Shown here piece after piece: positions 12,781 to 24,100 of a DNA stretch of 64,000 nucleotides. The notes below the pieces were generated by a model. The model had not been told where the DNA came from. It saw nothing but the letters and a program-made list of their open reading frames with translations, and did not search any database. Source of the DNA: Bos javanicus (taxonomy: Eukaryota; Chordata; Mammalia; Artiodactyla; Bovidae); assembly GCF_032452875.1 (NCBI RefSeq), contig NC_083869.1, positions 122,084,001-122,148,000 on the forward strand, written 5' to 3'. The translations under genes were made by a program, and so were the position numbers. How positions within the stretch are numbered: position 1 is the stretch's first letter; each line of letters starts with the position of its first letter.

Positions 12781-13041
12781 TGTAATGGCACCCCACTCCA
12801 GTACTCTTGCCTGGAAAATCCCATGGATGGAGGAGCCTGGTGGGCTACAGTCCATGGGGTCGCTAAGAGTCGGACACGACTGAGCAACTTCACTTTCACT
12901 TTTCACTCTCATGCATTGGAGAAGGAAATGGCAACCCATTCCAGTGTTCTTGCCTTGAGAATCCCGGGGAAGGGGGAGCCTGGTGGGCTTCCATCTATGG
13001 GGTCACACAGAGTCGGACACGACTGAAGCGACTTAGCAGCA
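12781..13041 (-). mobile_element. Bov-tA2 SINE (dimer)
   Basis: 'ggcaccccactccagtactc' to 'gaagcgacttagcagc'. Target-site duplication 'agagtaacatg' at 12770-12780 and 13042-13052. Confidence 0.92.
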
Positions 13042-13077
13042 GAGTAACATGGCGAAATTACCAAATTAGGGACTTGT

Positions 13078-13266
13078 TCCCAGATAGCTCAGTAGGTAAA
13101 GAATCAGCTTGCAATTCAGGAGACCCCAGTTTGATTCCTGGGTTGGGAAGATCTGCTGGAGAAGAGATAGGCTACCCACTCCAGTACTCTGGCCTGGAGA
13201 ATTCCATGGACTTTATAGTCCATGGGGTCGCAAAGAGTTGGACACGACTGAATGACTTTCACTTCA
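13078..13266 (-). mobile_element. Bov-tA SINE
   Basis: 'agctcagtaggtaaagaatc' to 'agttggacacgactgaatga'. Confidence 0.88.
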
Positions 13267-13559
13267 CTTTGCTTCCAAAACTTATTATTTCTTGGAACAC
13301 TAATCATAGGATTTGAATAAAGCTTACTCATATAATATATATAAAAACATAAATATTCATTTTATTTGCGAGAATGGCTCACAGATTAGCAGCAGACAGG
13401 TCCACAAACACATATTTATAACATGGCAAAAGCTACTCGCGAAACTGATGACATCTCCAATTCTCTCCCACGTGCTCCTGTTCCAGATCCCAGAAATGTT
13501 GATCTTGACCTTTGACTCTGAGTGTCAATATTCCCTGCTCTAACTTTTAACATGTCAGT

Positions 13560-13785
13560 GAACGTGAAGTCGTTCAGTCATGTCCGACTCTTTGCAACCC
13601 CATGGACTGTAGCCTACCAGGCTCCTCCATCCATGGGATTTTCCAGGCAAGAATATTGGAGTGGGTGGCCATTTCCTTCTCCAGGAGATCTTCTCAACTC
13701 AGAGATTGAACCCAGGTTTCCCGCATTGGAGGCAGATGCTTTACCCTTTGAGCCACCAGGGAAGTCAGGGAAGTCAGGGAAGTCT
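13560..13785 (+). mobile_element. Bov-tA SINE with tail triplication
   Basis: 'gaacgtgaagtcgttcagtc' start. The end 'gggaagtca' is repeated three times in tandem (about 13759-13782). Confidence 0.88.
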
Positions 13786-14084
13786 GACATGTCAGTGGGT
13801 TCCTTCAAACCAGAAACTTCTGTATGTTTTCTAAGCTTTGATTTCCACAGGAGAATATTCATAGCTTTTCCTACCACCAGCGATTAGTATCATACAACCC
13901 AAGAGAGGAGAGAGTTTCCAGGAGGGAGGGGACAGCTGTGTGAGTTGGATGGGTGTTGATCAAGGCTGTGAACTGGCTGAGAGAAGGTCAATGGCATGCA
14001 CCTCCCTGCTAGAAAGTCCTGCTATGACCTCTAGACTTTCTACACAGATAGCTGTGGGCTGGGGCGTTGGTGGGCTCCTCCTGT

Positions 14085-14415
14085 TCTGGACCGCCCACAC
14101 CTTTCACAGCCTCCGAGCCCTTGTAGAGCTGGTCCTTCTTCCTGGAGCATCTTTCCCGAACCACCCCAGTCATCAGGTCTCTCTTCAAACGTCACCTCCC
14201 ACCACCCTCTCCAGTCACTGTCCTTTAATTCCTTCTCACCATCCTCCAGAGTCTAGCATTGGTTTATTTATTTGGTTGGTTCCTGTCCTCCCCCTTCCTC
14301 ACCTCCACCCTCCATGGATGTCAGATCTACAAGAGCAATGATGTCTGCTCAATTCCCAGAATCTAAAACAGTGCCTGGCACAGAGGAGGTGTTCAGTGAA
14401 TACTTATTGACTCCA
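14085..14415 (+). mobile_element. L2 3' end
   Basis: C/T-rich L2-like text ending 'cagtgcctggcacagaggag' and 'gtgttcagtgaatacttatt'. Confidence 0.65.
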
Positions 14416-14679
14416 TGGAGTAGGCAGGTTCAGACAGCTTTTTAAAGCCACCTCTTTGGACTTCTCTCTCCTCGTTTGTCAAAGAGGGAAGGGAACTCCT
14501 CTAAAAGGCATTGTTATTCCCATAAACCGAATCCTTAGCTGAGCAAACGCCTTGTAGGTTTCTGGTCAGATGCAACACTGACTGTGGCCAGTGGGTGAAA
14601 GCAAATCACTATGGCTGAACCACAACAAAGCCTGGGCCACTCGGCGCTCAGAACACCTGAAATTTAATCTCCCAACAGC

Positions 14680-14775
14680 CAAGCTTGTTATATATATAAT
14701 ACATATATATAATACGTATATATACGTATGTGTGTATCTTTGAGAAGCATATATATATATGTATATATATATTTG
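14680..14775. repeat. TA-rich simple repeat
   Basis: Interrupted (TA)n / (TATG)n run, low complexity. Confidence 0.9.
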
Positions 14776-16098
14776 AGAAGCAAGACTTTCTTAAACATAG
14801 TGTGCTTATCCCTGTGGCCCTAAAGGAAAAACACTGAACCGCTTTTGAGGTCAAATCCCAGTTCTGTCATTTACCAGCTAGGTGGCCCCAGGGTTCACTT
14901 CTCTAAAGAGGGGGTATTATTTGCTCACTGGGTCATTATGAGTCTCCAGCAGGTAAAGGCTGTGGAAGGCAGCATGTGGGCTCAGGAAAAGGCTTTGAAG
15001 ACTGCAGGTGGAGCCTGGACCTGCAGAGACCCCCCTGCCCCCACCAGGAACACCTCATTCTCTAAGCTGTCTCCACCTGCCTAGCTCTCTTCCTTCCCAA
15101 TGACCCCCACTCATTCTGCACCCACAGAGCAGGTGCCCATGTGCTGAAGACAAAACACACTGCACGGCGGGCCTCTACATGGACCCCCACAAACCTCGAG
15201 TGGACACCTGCACTGGCACTGCCACCCATTTCACAGATCCATTCATCCTTCCACACTTTTGTTCCTTTTCCACTCCGCCCCTCTCCTGAGAACACCAGGA
15301 CCCTCTCCTGCCTCCTTGCTCCCACCATGTTCTTGCTTCTTATTCCGCTAAGAAAGAAACCACCAGTAGAGTTCCATGTTCTCTCAGTGACCTGCCTGTC
15401 CCTGTGGAGGCACTGAAGCAGTTCCCATCTAGGCGCACCCCGCCTCAGTTCCCCCACCCTGCCCCAGAGCACAGGACACTAATCCCTCCCATCCACCCAA
15501 GGATGTTGCTTTGCCACTGTCGCCTTTCTGTGTCTTAATTATCTTGCCTTCTGTCAGTCATCCCTGTGAGCCTACAAAGAAGCTGTAATATCTCTCATCT
15601 TAAACCTTCCTTGACCTACAGGCACCTCTTCCAGCAACCCTCCCATTTCCTGCTCCTCTTACAGCACAACTAACTTCCTGGAAGAGGTGCCCACACCCCA
15701 TCCTCTCTGGACCCCACTTCCACCAACCTTCCTAGGCGTTAAAATCCGCTGGTGAAGATCAGCGATGACCTCCGTCTCTCCGATGTTGTTCTCAGCCCTC
15801 ACCTCACCCACTCTGGGGAGTCCTGGGCACAGAGCTGAGGGCTGCCATCCGGGAACGTTTCTCCTCTCAGTTCCCAGGACTTGTGTCATCTCTCTGCATA
15901 TTTACTTCCTGGCTGAGCTGGCAAGCCCTAGGGGTGGAAAGTCCAACCAGTGTGGACCACACCCCATGGACAGTCATATCTGCCCTCCCGACCTCTGCCC
16001 TGAAACCTGATGCTTATATCTGGAAGTTGAATCGGCTTCTCATAAGTTACTTTTCCAAAAGGGAACTCTCCATTTTAATCCCTCCTAACCCGCTTCTC

Positions 16099-17411
16099 AA
16101 AGAAAGGCAATGCCAAAGAATGCTCAAACTACCGCACAATTGCACTCATCTCACACGCTAGTAAAGTAATGCTCAAAATTCTCCAAGCCAGGCTTCAGCA
16201 ATACGTGAACCGTGAACTTCCAAATGTTCAAGCTGGTTTTAGAAAAGGCAGAGGAACCAGAGATCAAATTGCCAACATCCGCTGGATCATCAAAAAAGCA
16301 AGAGAGTTCCAGAAAAACTTGTATTTCTGCCTTATTGACTATGCCAAAGCCTTTGACTGTGTGGATCACAATAAACTGTGGAAAATTCTGAAAGAGATGG
16401 GAATACCAGACCACCTGACCTGCCTCTTGAGAAATCTGTATGCAGGTCAGGAAGCAACAGTTAGAACTGGACATGGAACAACAGACTGGTTCCAAATAGG
16501 AAAAGGAGTACGTCAAGGCTGTATAATGTCACCCTGCTTATTTAACTTATATGCAGAGTACATCATGAGAAATGCTGGACTGGAAGAAACACAAGCTGGA
16601 ATCAAGATTGCTGGGAGAAATATCAATAACCTCAGATATGCAGATGACACCACCCTTATGGCAGAAAGTGAAGAGGAACTAAAAACCCTCTTGATGAAAG
16701 TGAAAGAGGAGAGTGAAAAAGTTGGCTTAAAGCTCAACATTCAGAAAACGAAGATCATGGCATCTGATCCCATCACTTCATGGGAAATAGATGAGGAAAC
16801 AGTGGAAACAGTGTCAGAGTTTATTTTTGGGGGCTCCAAAATCACTACAGATGGTGACTGCAGCTGTGAAATTAAAAGACGCTTACTCCTTGGAAGGAAA
16901 GTTATGACCAACCTAGATAGCATATTCAAAAGCAGAGACATTACTTTGCCAACAAAGGTCCGTCTAGTCAAGGCTATGGTTTTTCCAGTGGTCATGTATG
17001 GATGTGAGAGTTGGACTGTGAAGAAGGCTGAGCGCTGAAGAATTGATGCTTTTGAACTGTGGTGTTGGAGAAGACTCTTGAGAGTCCCTTTTACTGCAAG
17101 GAGCTCTAACCAGTCCATTCTGAAGGAGATCAGCCCTGGGATTACTTTGGAAGGAATGATGCTAAAGCTGAAACTCCAGTACTTTGGCCACCTCATGCGA
17201 AGGGTTGACTCATTGGAAAGGACTCTGATGCTGGGAGGGATTGGGGGCAGGAGGAGAAGGGGATGACAGAGGATGAGATGGCTGGATGGCATCACTGACT
17301 CAATGGACGTGAGTCTGAGTGAACTCCAGGAGTTGGTGATGGACAGGGAGGCCTGGCGTGCTGCGATTCATGGGGTCGCAAAGAATCGGACATGACTGAA
17401 TGACTGAACCT
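16099..17411 (+). mobile_element. BovB LINE fragment 2 (well preserved)
   Basis: 5'-truncated BovB inserted in L2. Flanking 'gcttctc' at 16092-16098 and 17412-17418 is the likely target-site duplication. Ends 'ggacatgactgaatgactga'. Confidence 0.93.
16169..17038 (+). CDS. BovB reverse transcriptase fragment (289 aa)
   Basis: An uninterrupted reading frame for the reverse transcriptase core of an RTE-clade LINE. Motif A LIDYAKAFDCVD (residues 56-66), motif B GVRQGCIMSPCLFNLY (113-128), and catalytic YADD at 157-160 in NLRYADDTTLMA, followed by GLKLNIQKTKIM. The endonuclease half is absent because the copy is 5' truncated, and the frame ends at a TGA where BovB normally continues (SWTVKKAER then stop). 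It cannot move by itself. It is open because it is young, not because it is a host gene. Confidence 0.85.
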   Translation: MLKILQARLQQYVNRELPNVQAGFRKGRGTRDQIANIRWIIKKAREFQKNLYFCLIDYAKAFDCVDHNKLWKILKEMGIPDHLTCLLRNLYAGQEATVRTGHGTTDWFQIGKGVRQGCIMSPCLFNLYAEYIMRNAGLEETQAGIKIAGRNINNLRYADDTTLMAESEEELKTLLMKVKEESEKVGLKLNIQKTKIMASDPITSWEIDEETVETVSEFIFGGSKITTDGDCSCEIKRRLLLGRKVMTNLDSIFKSRDITLPTKVRLVKAMVFPVVMYGCESWTVKKAER

Positions 17412-18190
17412 GCTTCTCCTCCCTCCCTGCATCCCCATCTGTGTACCGCAGCCACAGCCCAAAGCCCTGGAGTTGTCCTGGACGCCTCTCTTTGCCTCTT
17501 ACCCCACCTCTGACCCCTTCAGAAAGTTCTCCCCTCTTGACCTTTGCAGTCCACGCTGAACCTGGTGCAGCTTACCACCTGTACTGTGACCACTGTCACT
17601 TCCCAGGACTGGCAGGCGCCCCTCAACTTCTCTCTGCATCCTGTCACACTATTCACCTGCCCAAACCTGCCAGGGCCTCCCCAGCCCCTTCCCCACCTTC
17701 TCCGCCTCAGAGCAAAGTCAGATCCCTGACTCACCTGAAGCTTGAGATCAGCCCCCAGTCCTCCTCCTGCCTCAACTGCCAACACCTCCCCTCACTCACT
17801 GTGCTCACCCACACGGGCTTCTTGCCTGTGAGGGAACACTGTCAGTCCCTGGCCTTGGACTTGCTGTTTCCAGTGCCTGGAACTCTCTGACTCAGGTAAG
17901 CACAAGCTCCCTTCAGATCTCTGCTCACCTGCTATGTCCTCAGAGAGGCCTCCCGAGACCCCACTATCTAAAACAGCACTGTCTTCAATCGCTCATTGGC
18001 CCCTTGCTTGCTTTATTTTTCTTCACAGCCCTTATTGCTTCCACTTCATTTTATTAGATTTAGGGCTTTGTTTATGCTCTTTTTCCAACTAGAAAGTTAG
18101 TTCTATGAGCTTAGACTCTTGTCCATCTTGTTCATCATGTGTCACTTGTACCTAGAACAGTGCCAGGAACAGTCTAGGCTCTTGCATTTT

Positions 18191-18683
18191 ATCTTATGGA
18201 TGGATGAATGAGTAGATAGATCAATGGGTGAATGGATGGATGGATAGATGGATTGGTGGAAGGGTGGATAGATAGATGGATGGATGGATGGATGGATGGG
18301 TAGATGGATAGATAGATAGGTAGATGGATAGATGGGTGGATAGGTGGATGGATAGATGGGTGGATGGATGGGTGGAAGGATGGGTGAATGGATGGATGGA
18401 TAGATGAATGGATAGATGGGTGGATGGAAGGATGGGTGGATGGATGGAGAGATGGGTGGATGGATGGATGGATAGATGGGTAAATAGATAGATGAATGGA
18501 TGGATGGGTGGATGGATGGATGGATAGATGAATGGATAGATAGGTAGATGGATAAATGAATGGATGGAAGGGTGGATGGATGAATAGATAGGTGGATGGA
18601 TGGATGGATGGATAGATGGGTAGATGGGTGGCTAGATGGGTGGATGGATGGATAGATGGATGGATGGATAGATGGATGGATAT
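18191..18683. repeat. TGGA/TAGA tetranucleotide array
   Basis: About 490 bp of imperfect TGGA, TAGA and TGGG units at the 3' end of the L2 element. Two overlapping minus-strand frames (183 and 166 aa) read as His-Pro-Ser-Ile repeats and are artefacts of the period. Confidence 0.95.
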
Positions 18684-18689
18684 CCACAA

Positions 18690-20105
18690 TCACACAGTAA
18701 AATGCCTGAAGGGCAAAACACAGAACACATCAAAATCTCTTGCATCTGAGTAAAACTTTATTTTTACCCTAAAGCCCACTCACATTTGTACTTCCAGACA
18801 CCACTGGGGAGGTAAGGATAGATGTTTCCACTCAGAATTTCAGTCTCTGGGAGGAGACACACTATCCAAAGGCTGTCTGAACCTGCTACCTTCCTTGGGT
18901 GACATCCGCAGATTCATTCCCTCCACCTGAGATGTTTGCAGGAGAAATCTCTGTAGCCCAAGGGTTCTGGGGATTCCTCTGGTCTTGGATGAGCTGGGGA
19001 GGCTGCAGCAAGATTGATAAGGCTGATTCTGGCAGGTGGGGAGGACCCTCTGCAGAAGCTGGAGTTCAGAGACTGTCTTGTTTTATCAGGCGAAGCTTTA
19101 AAAGGGCACAGAACATGAGTGACTTTGGCTTCTGGGGTCTTCTCTCCCTTCCCTTCCTGCAGGAATGTGACCCATCATTCTGAAGTGACTCTCTCTATCA
19201 TCTTCCTTCCCTGCAGGATGCATTCTTTTTTTGAGCTCAAAACTCCTCAAATGTTGTTTTTCAAGTGTTAGCCTGCCCAGGGAACATGCAGTGGCATTTG
19301 CTCTGTTTCTGAGTTGGCTGTATTCACACCTGGTCCATTCAAGCTCCAAACCTGGGTGTTTCTTAAGGCCAAAGCCAGGTCTGAGGCACCCACACGGTCC
19401 ATTAACTATGTGGCTAGATGCTGTACATATTCGCTGAGGATACCCAGACCGTGGGGGCAAGGGTGATCAGACTCAGGATCAGGCCCAGCCAGAAGCAGGT
19501 GGGCGTGAACTGACCTTGAACGAGAATTTGCATTATCTCACTTAATCCTCTCAACAATCCTGCAAGGGGAATACTAAGAGCACCCTCACTTCACAGATGA
19601 GAAAACTGAAGCTCTGACCACACTGCCAGGATGTGGTGGAGCCTGGATCCCCTCCAGGCGTGTCTGACTACAATGCCAGCGCTCTCTCCATCAGGCGCCT
19701 GTGGTTCACATATATGTTTCTGGAACAACGGGCAGGGATCACTAACAGATTGAAAGGAAGGACAAAAGCATCTCAAGGTTCTGGTCAATGCACGTTGCTG
19801 CATATTCCAGGGTATGACCTCCAGGGGGCGCTCTTGTAATGGTGCAGGTTCCTTACACTGCCTCACTCCAGGGTCAAGACGGGGCAGGGTAGGCTGCCAG
19901 GAAGAGCTAACTGAGGCTTCAAGCCCACGGTAGACAGAGGACAGTTTTGTTTGCTTTGTTTTTTTAATTACTCAGAAAGAATGTTTGTTTATAGATTTTA
20001 GAAAACCAGGAGCAGAGCGCTTTAGAGTTCTGGGCAGTCATGTTTTATCTTCATTTGTTCAGTCATTGGCAGAGTAGCAGAGAAAACGGTGTTAAACCTA
20101 GCTCG
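18690..20105. other. Intergenic, no gene seen
   Basis: Mostly unassigned. A reverse MIR lies at about 19515-19640 ('acagatgagaaaactgaagc'). Confidence 0.5.
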
Positions 20106-20107
20106 TG

Positions 20108-20243
20108 ATTGCTGTTGTTTAGTCGCTAAGTCGTATTCGGGCTCTTTTGAGACCCCATGAACGGAAGCCCACCAGGCTTCTCTGTCCATGTGATTTTACA
20201 GGCAACAGTACGGGAGTGGGTTGCCATTTTCTTCTCCACAGAG
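20108..20243 (+). mobile_element. Bov-tA SINE monomer
   Basis: 'gctgttgtttagtcgctaag' to 'gccattttcttctcc'. Confidence 0.82.
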
Positions 20244-20291
20244 GACAGTTTTGAACCTTAGATGTTGCCTCATTTCGGAGGCACCCTAACC

Positions 20292-20726
20292 CGGCAGTCC
20301 CCCAACATTTTTGGCACTAAGGACTGGTTTCCTGGAAGACAATTCTTCCTCGGACCGGGAGTGGGGGGGAATGGTTTCAGATGATTCAAGCACATTACAT
20401 TGATCGCATCACCACCTCAGTCAGCTCCATCTCGGAACAGCAGGCGTTAGAATCGTAAAAGGAGAGCGCATGCGCGGTTCATGGTCCGCGCACAGGGTTC
20501 GCCCTATGAGAATCTAATCCCACCGCTGATCTGACAGGAGGCGGGGCTGAGGCAGTAATGTAAGCGATGGGAATTGGCTGTAAATACAGTTAAAGTTTCT
20601 CTCACTCGCCCCCCTCTCACCTCCTGTTCTGCAGCCAGAATCCTAACAGGCCACGGACTGGTACTGGTCCATGGCCCGGGGTTGGGGACCCCTGGGGTTG
20701 GGGGCCCCTGGGGTTGGGGGCCCCTG
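20292..20726. mobile_element. hAT-type non-autonomous DNA transposon
   Basis: Left end 'cggcagtcccccaac', right end 'gttgggggcccctg', and a perfect 8-bp duplication 'ccctaacc' at 20284-20291 and 20727-20734, the hAT signature. GC-rich interior ('gacaggaggcggggctgagg') with CpGs. No transposase frame. The right terminal unit is tandemly repeated three times. Confidence 0.85.
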
Positions 20727-21151
20727 CCCTAACCTCTGTTTCCTCCACGCTACTCCTCCCCACCAATCCCTGCCCCCAGACATCCCTCACGAGCGCCCCA
20801 AGGTGACACAGCCCCTCCATTCTGACCATGTCTGGCCTACGGTGTGGTCTCCAGCAGGCTCCTGTGGAAGAAATGCGCCGGTAAAGGGGTGTTCCGGAGC
20901 CCCCTCCACTACCTCAGGAGGCAAACCCCAGGTTGGACCCAGAGGAGATCCTGGGTCAGGAGCTGTGAGGGAACCTGAAGTTGATGGGGAAGGGATATCT
21001 GAGGAAGGAACTGGGAGGCAGCTGCAAATGGTCAGAGAAGAGTGGGGCCTGATAGCGGGGGTGGGGGTGGGGGACCTTGGCCATGGAGCTGAGGGTCAGC
21101 TGGGGCCACAGGGCTGCCTGATTCCGCCCACAATGGCACATGTCCGGGCTC

Positions 21152-21185
21152 TCAGAGCTGCCCAGGTGGGCTACCTTGGACTTCC
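21152..21185 (-). CDS. ODC-like terminal coding exon (tentative)
   Basis: The acceptor CTCTCCTCAG ends at 21186 and fits the phase-2 end of exon 8. It adds eleven codons (R)EVQGSPPGQL and a TGA at 21154-21152, making the whole frame a multiple of three. No similarity supports it beyond the splice site and phase. No close AATAAA is seen; the nearest minus-strand ATTAAA I noticed is near 19968. Confidence 0.5.
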
Positions 21186-24100
21186 CTGAGGAGAGGTTGT
21201 AACAGGGTCAACCCCATAGGCAGAGGCCAGTGTCAAAGGTCAGCCAGACATCTTGGGCTTTGCTGGGGCCAGTCAGGGGACTAGGGTATTTCCAGGGCCT
21301 GGGATCCCAGGGCTCAGCCACCAACTCCCCTTAACAAGTTCAGATCTTGGTGAGACCCGCTCATTGCCCACCCCCTTTCCTCCTCCCCCAGACACCTGAG
21401 CTCAGGCCCCACGGCATAGCAGATGGAGGTGGGAGAGGAGCCATTGAAGGTGGAGCTCAGGACAGACGTGTAGGCGCCCATGAACGGGAAGACCAGCCAG
21501 TCGCCCACATCCAGCTCTGGCAGCTGCACCTCCTTCAAGAAGAGCTTGTCAAAGGCATCACACGTGGGGCCAAAGAGGGTGCAGGGGAAGAGGGACAGCT
21601 TGGGGCTGAGCTCCTGCAGGGACATGGGGATAGAGAATCAGAGAAGACCCCACACACACACCCCTACCCACTTCTCATCAAGCAGGGCATGCCCCAGGGC
21701 ACCAGCAGAAAGGACTCTCTTATCCACCCACACTGACCAATTCCTGAATGATCCCTGTGTGCCAGGCATTGCTCTTAACCCGGCCTCATGGAGCTTATGT
21801 TCTAGAGACTGACTCCAGCCTTGCCAATTCACAAGTGCAGACACAGATGGGACCTCAGCTTTCCCATCTATAAAGTGGGAAGATTTTATTTAATAATCGC
21901 TCAAAATACTGGGCCTCAAACCTAGCTTCATTGAAAGTGCTTGAGGAGTTTTCACAAAGGATCATGCCAGGGTCCCAACCCATGAGAAATTCCGATATCA
22001 GTGGTCTGGGGCCTGGTCCGGGCAGAGAAGTATTAAAACTTCCCAGGTGATTCTAATGTGAAGCAAAGTTTGAGAATCTCTACTTCCTAAGTCTCCTGCA
22101 TCTCCAAGATTCAAGGACTCTAGAACAAAAGACAGAAAGACAGACAGCCAAAGGGAAGCATATACCCCTCCACAGACCCATGGACCTAGACACCCATCTT
22201 CCCGCATAGGTGTGAATCGCCAGGCCCACACAGAAGTGCACATGCCAATATGCGCAGATACACTTGCACATCCTGGCACATGCAGAAGGTGTGACAATCC
22301 ACTAAGGCACCAATAATCTGAGATCCTTCGCCTCTCCCACTGGTAGCAGGGAATCCTGCCCGAGGGGGGCTGGCCCAGGTGGTCTTAAGGTCTAGGAGGT
22401 GCCAGAGCCATGAAACCTTCTCCTTACCTTCACCACAATGGGCATCCTGGGTTCAGACTCCCTGGGAAAGATGCGGAATGTGCCATAGTGGCCATCATTG
22501 AGATAGTACAGCAGCTTCCGGCGGCCTCCTGAGGGCGGGCAGAGGGCAGCACTGAGCTGTGCCCAACCAGGGCTGACCCTCAACACCCGAGCCCAGCACC
22601 TGTGGGGGAGCCCTGACCCTCTGCCCAGCACTGGATAACCCCCGTTCCCTGCTCCAGGAGTCTTCTCTGAGCCCATGGACAGTTGGGGCCTGCCCTCTGC
22701 ACTCCCATTACCCCTCCGCCTCCACCCCACACCTTTCAGTGTTCCTCCCTTCTCCTCTTCATCTTCCTCTTCCAAATAAGAATAATCTAACTAGACTTCC
22801 TTAGTGGTCCAATGGTTAAGAATCCACCTGCCGATTCAGGGAATACAGGTTCGATCCCTGGTCTGGGAAGAACCCACTTGCCATGGAGCAACTAGGCCTG
22901 TGCGCCATGACTACTGAGCCTGCGCTAGGGCCTGCGAGCTGCAGCAGCAGAAGCCCTTGCCTACAGCCCGTGCTCCGGAGCTAGAGAGGTCCCCGCAATG
23001 AGAAGCCGGTGCACCACAACTAGAGAACAGCCCCCACGTGCCAAAACTAGAGGAAGCCTGCACACAGCAACGAAGACCCAGCACAGCCAGTAAATAAACA
23101 AAAGAATAATCTAACTAACACACCATAAGACTCAGGCGTTGTTCTAAGTTCCCTACATGTATTCAACTATTTAATCCTCCTAACTACACTCTGAGTGGGT
23201 TCAGTGAGCCCTACTTTACGGTTGAGAAAACAGTCTTGTCAGCAGTCATGTAGGAGACTGTGGCAGGGCTGGGATTCGCCCCCAGCTCGCAGGTCTCATG
23301 TTCTCTGCCCTCCCCTTAGACCAGGTGCCCTGAGCACCTGCTGCATGAGTCAAACTGGGAGCAAACGGTCTTTTCGTGACTTGATTCCATCATGGTTGGT
23401 CCTTAGTGATGTGCTAATTTATCAGTTTCCTTCCTCAAAGGGGTGCCTGTCTAAACTACATTTTCTTATTTTCTATATTCTTTTTTTCCCCCTATATTCT
23501 TGAGGCTCCAGCATCTGGGGCCTTGCTGACCCTAGCGAGACTGCTCCTCCCCAGGCTGGTTAATTTCTAGAGACAGCAAGTGACTGCCTTGCAAGTATGC
23601 CTTGCCCGTGCCAGCCAACCAATCCAGTGTTCATACTGCAAACCACCTCTGGATGGAACTCACAGAACCTGAAGCACTACCTCTGGCCTAATCCTCCTAG
23701 GGCAGTCCTTACCCCCCACAACCCACTGAAATTACTCAAACTAGCCAATCCCAAACCTGCCAGTCCAACTCACCCTGCTTCACCCATTCTGTTCTTCGAA
23801 AACCACAACAGAGGCTCTGACCAGTCTTTCCCCGTGTCCTTCTGCTTCCTGACCCATCCTGTCCTTCCCCTTGTGGCCCTGAGTGGCCTGCCTCACCTCT
23901 GGGTTCTCCAGAGGAAGCTTTACAGCAGTTATTTCCAGGTCTTACACAAACTGATTAAAACACATTCCAGGTATTATCACCCTGCTCATTTAACTTATAT
24001 GCAGAGTACATCATGTGAAATGCTGGGCTAAGTGAAGGTCAAGCTGGAATCAACATTACTAGGAGAAATATCAACAACCTCAGATATATAGATGATACCA

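Larger units (their letters stand above)
15545..18190 (+). mobile_element. L2 element split by a BovB insertion
   Basis: L2 coding-type text at about 15545-16098 ('gaagctgtaatatctctcat', 'gatcagcgatgacctccgtc') resumes at 17412 and runs through the 3' UTR to 18190 ('agaacagtgccaggaacagt'). No intact frame. Confidence 0.65.

Noticed and set aside
15062..15472. 136-aa minus-strand frame
   Set aside because: No recognisable domain; overlaps a plus-strand frame and has no splice or codon evidence.
16741..17295. 184-aa minus-strand frame (and similar ones at 9524, 30533, 45276)
   Set aside because: Antisense translations of BovB reverse transcriptase; not host genes.
18142..18693. Minus-strand frames of 183 and 166 aa rich in His, Pro, Ser and Ile
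   Set aside because: They are translations of the TGGA/TAGA array; two frames are open at once because of the period.
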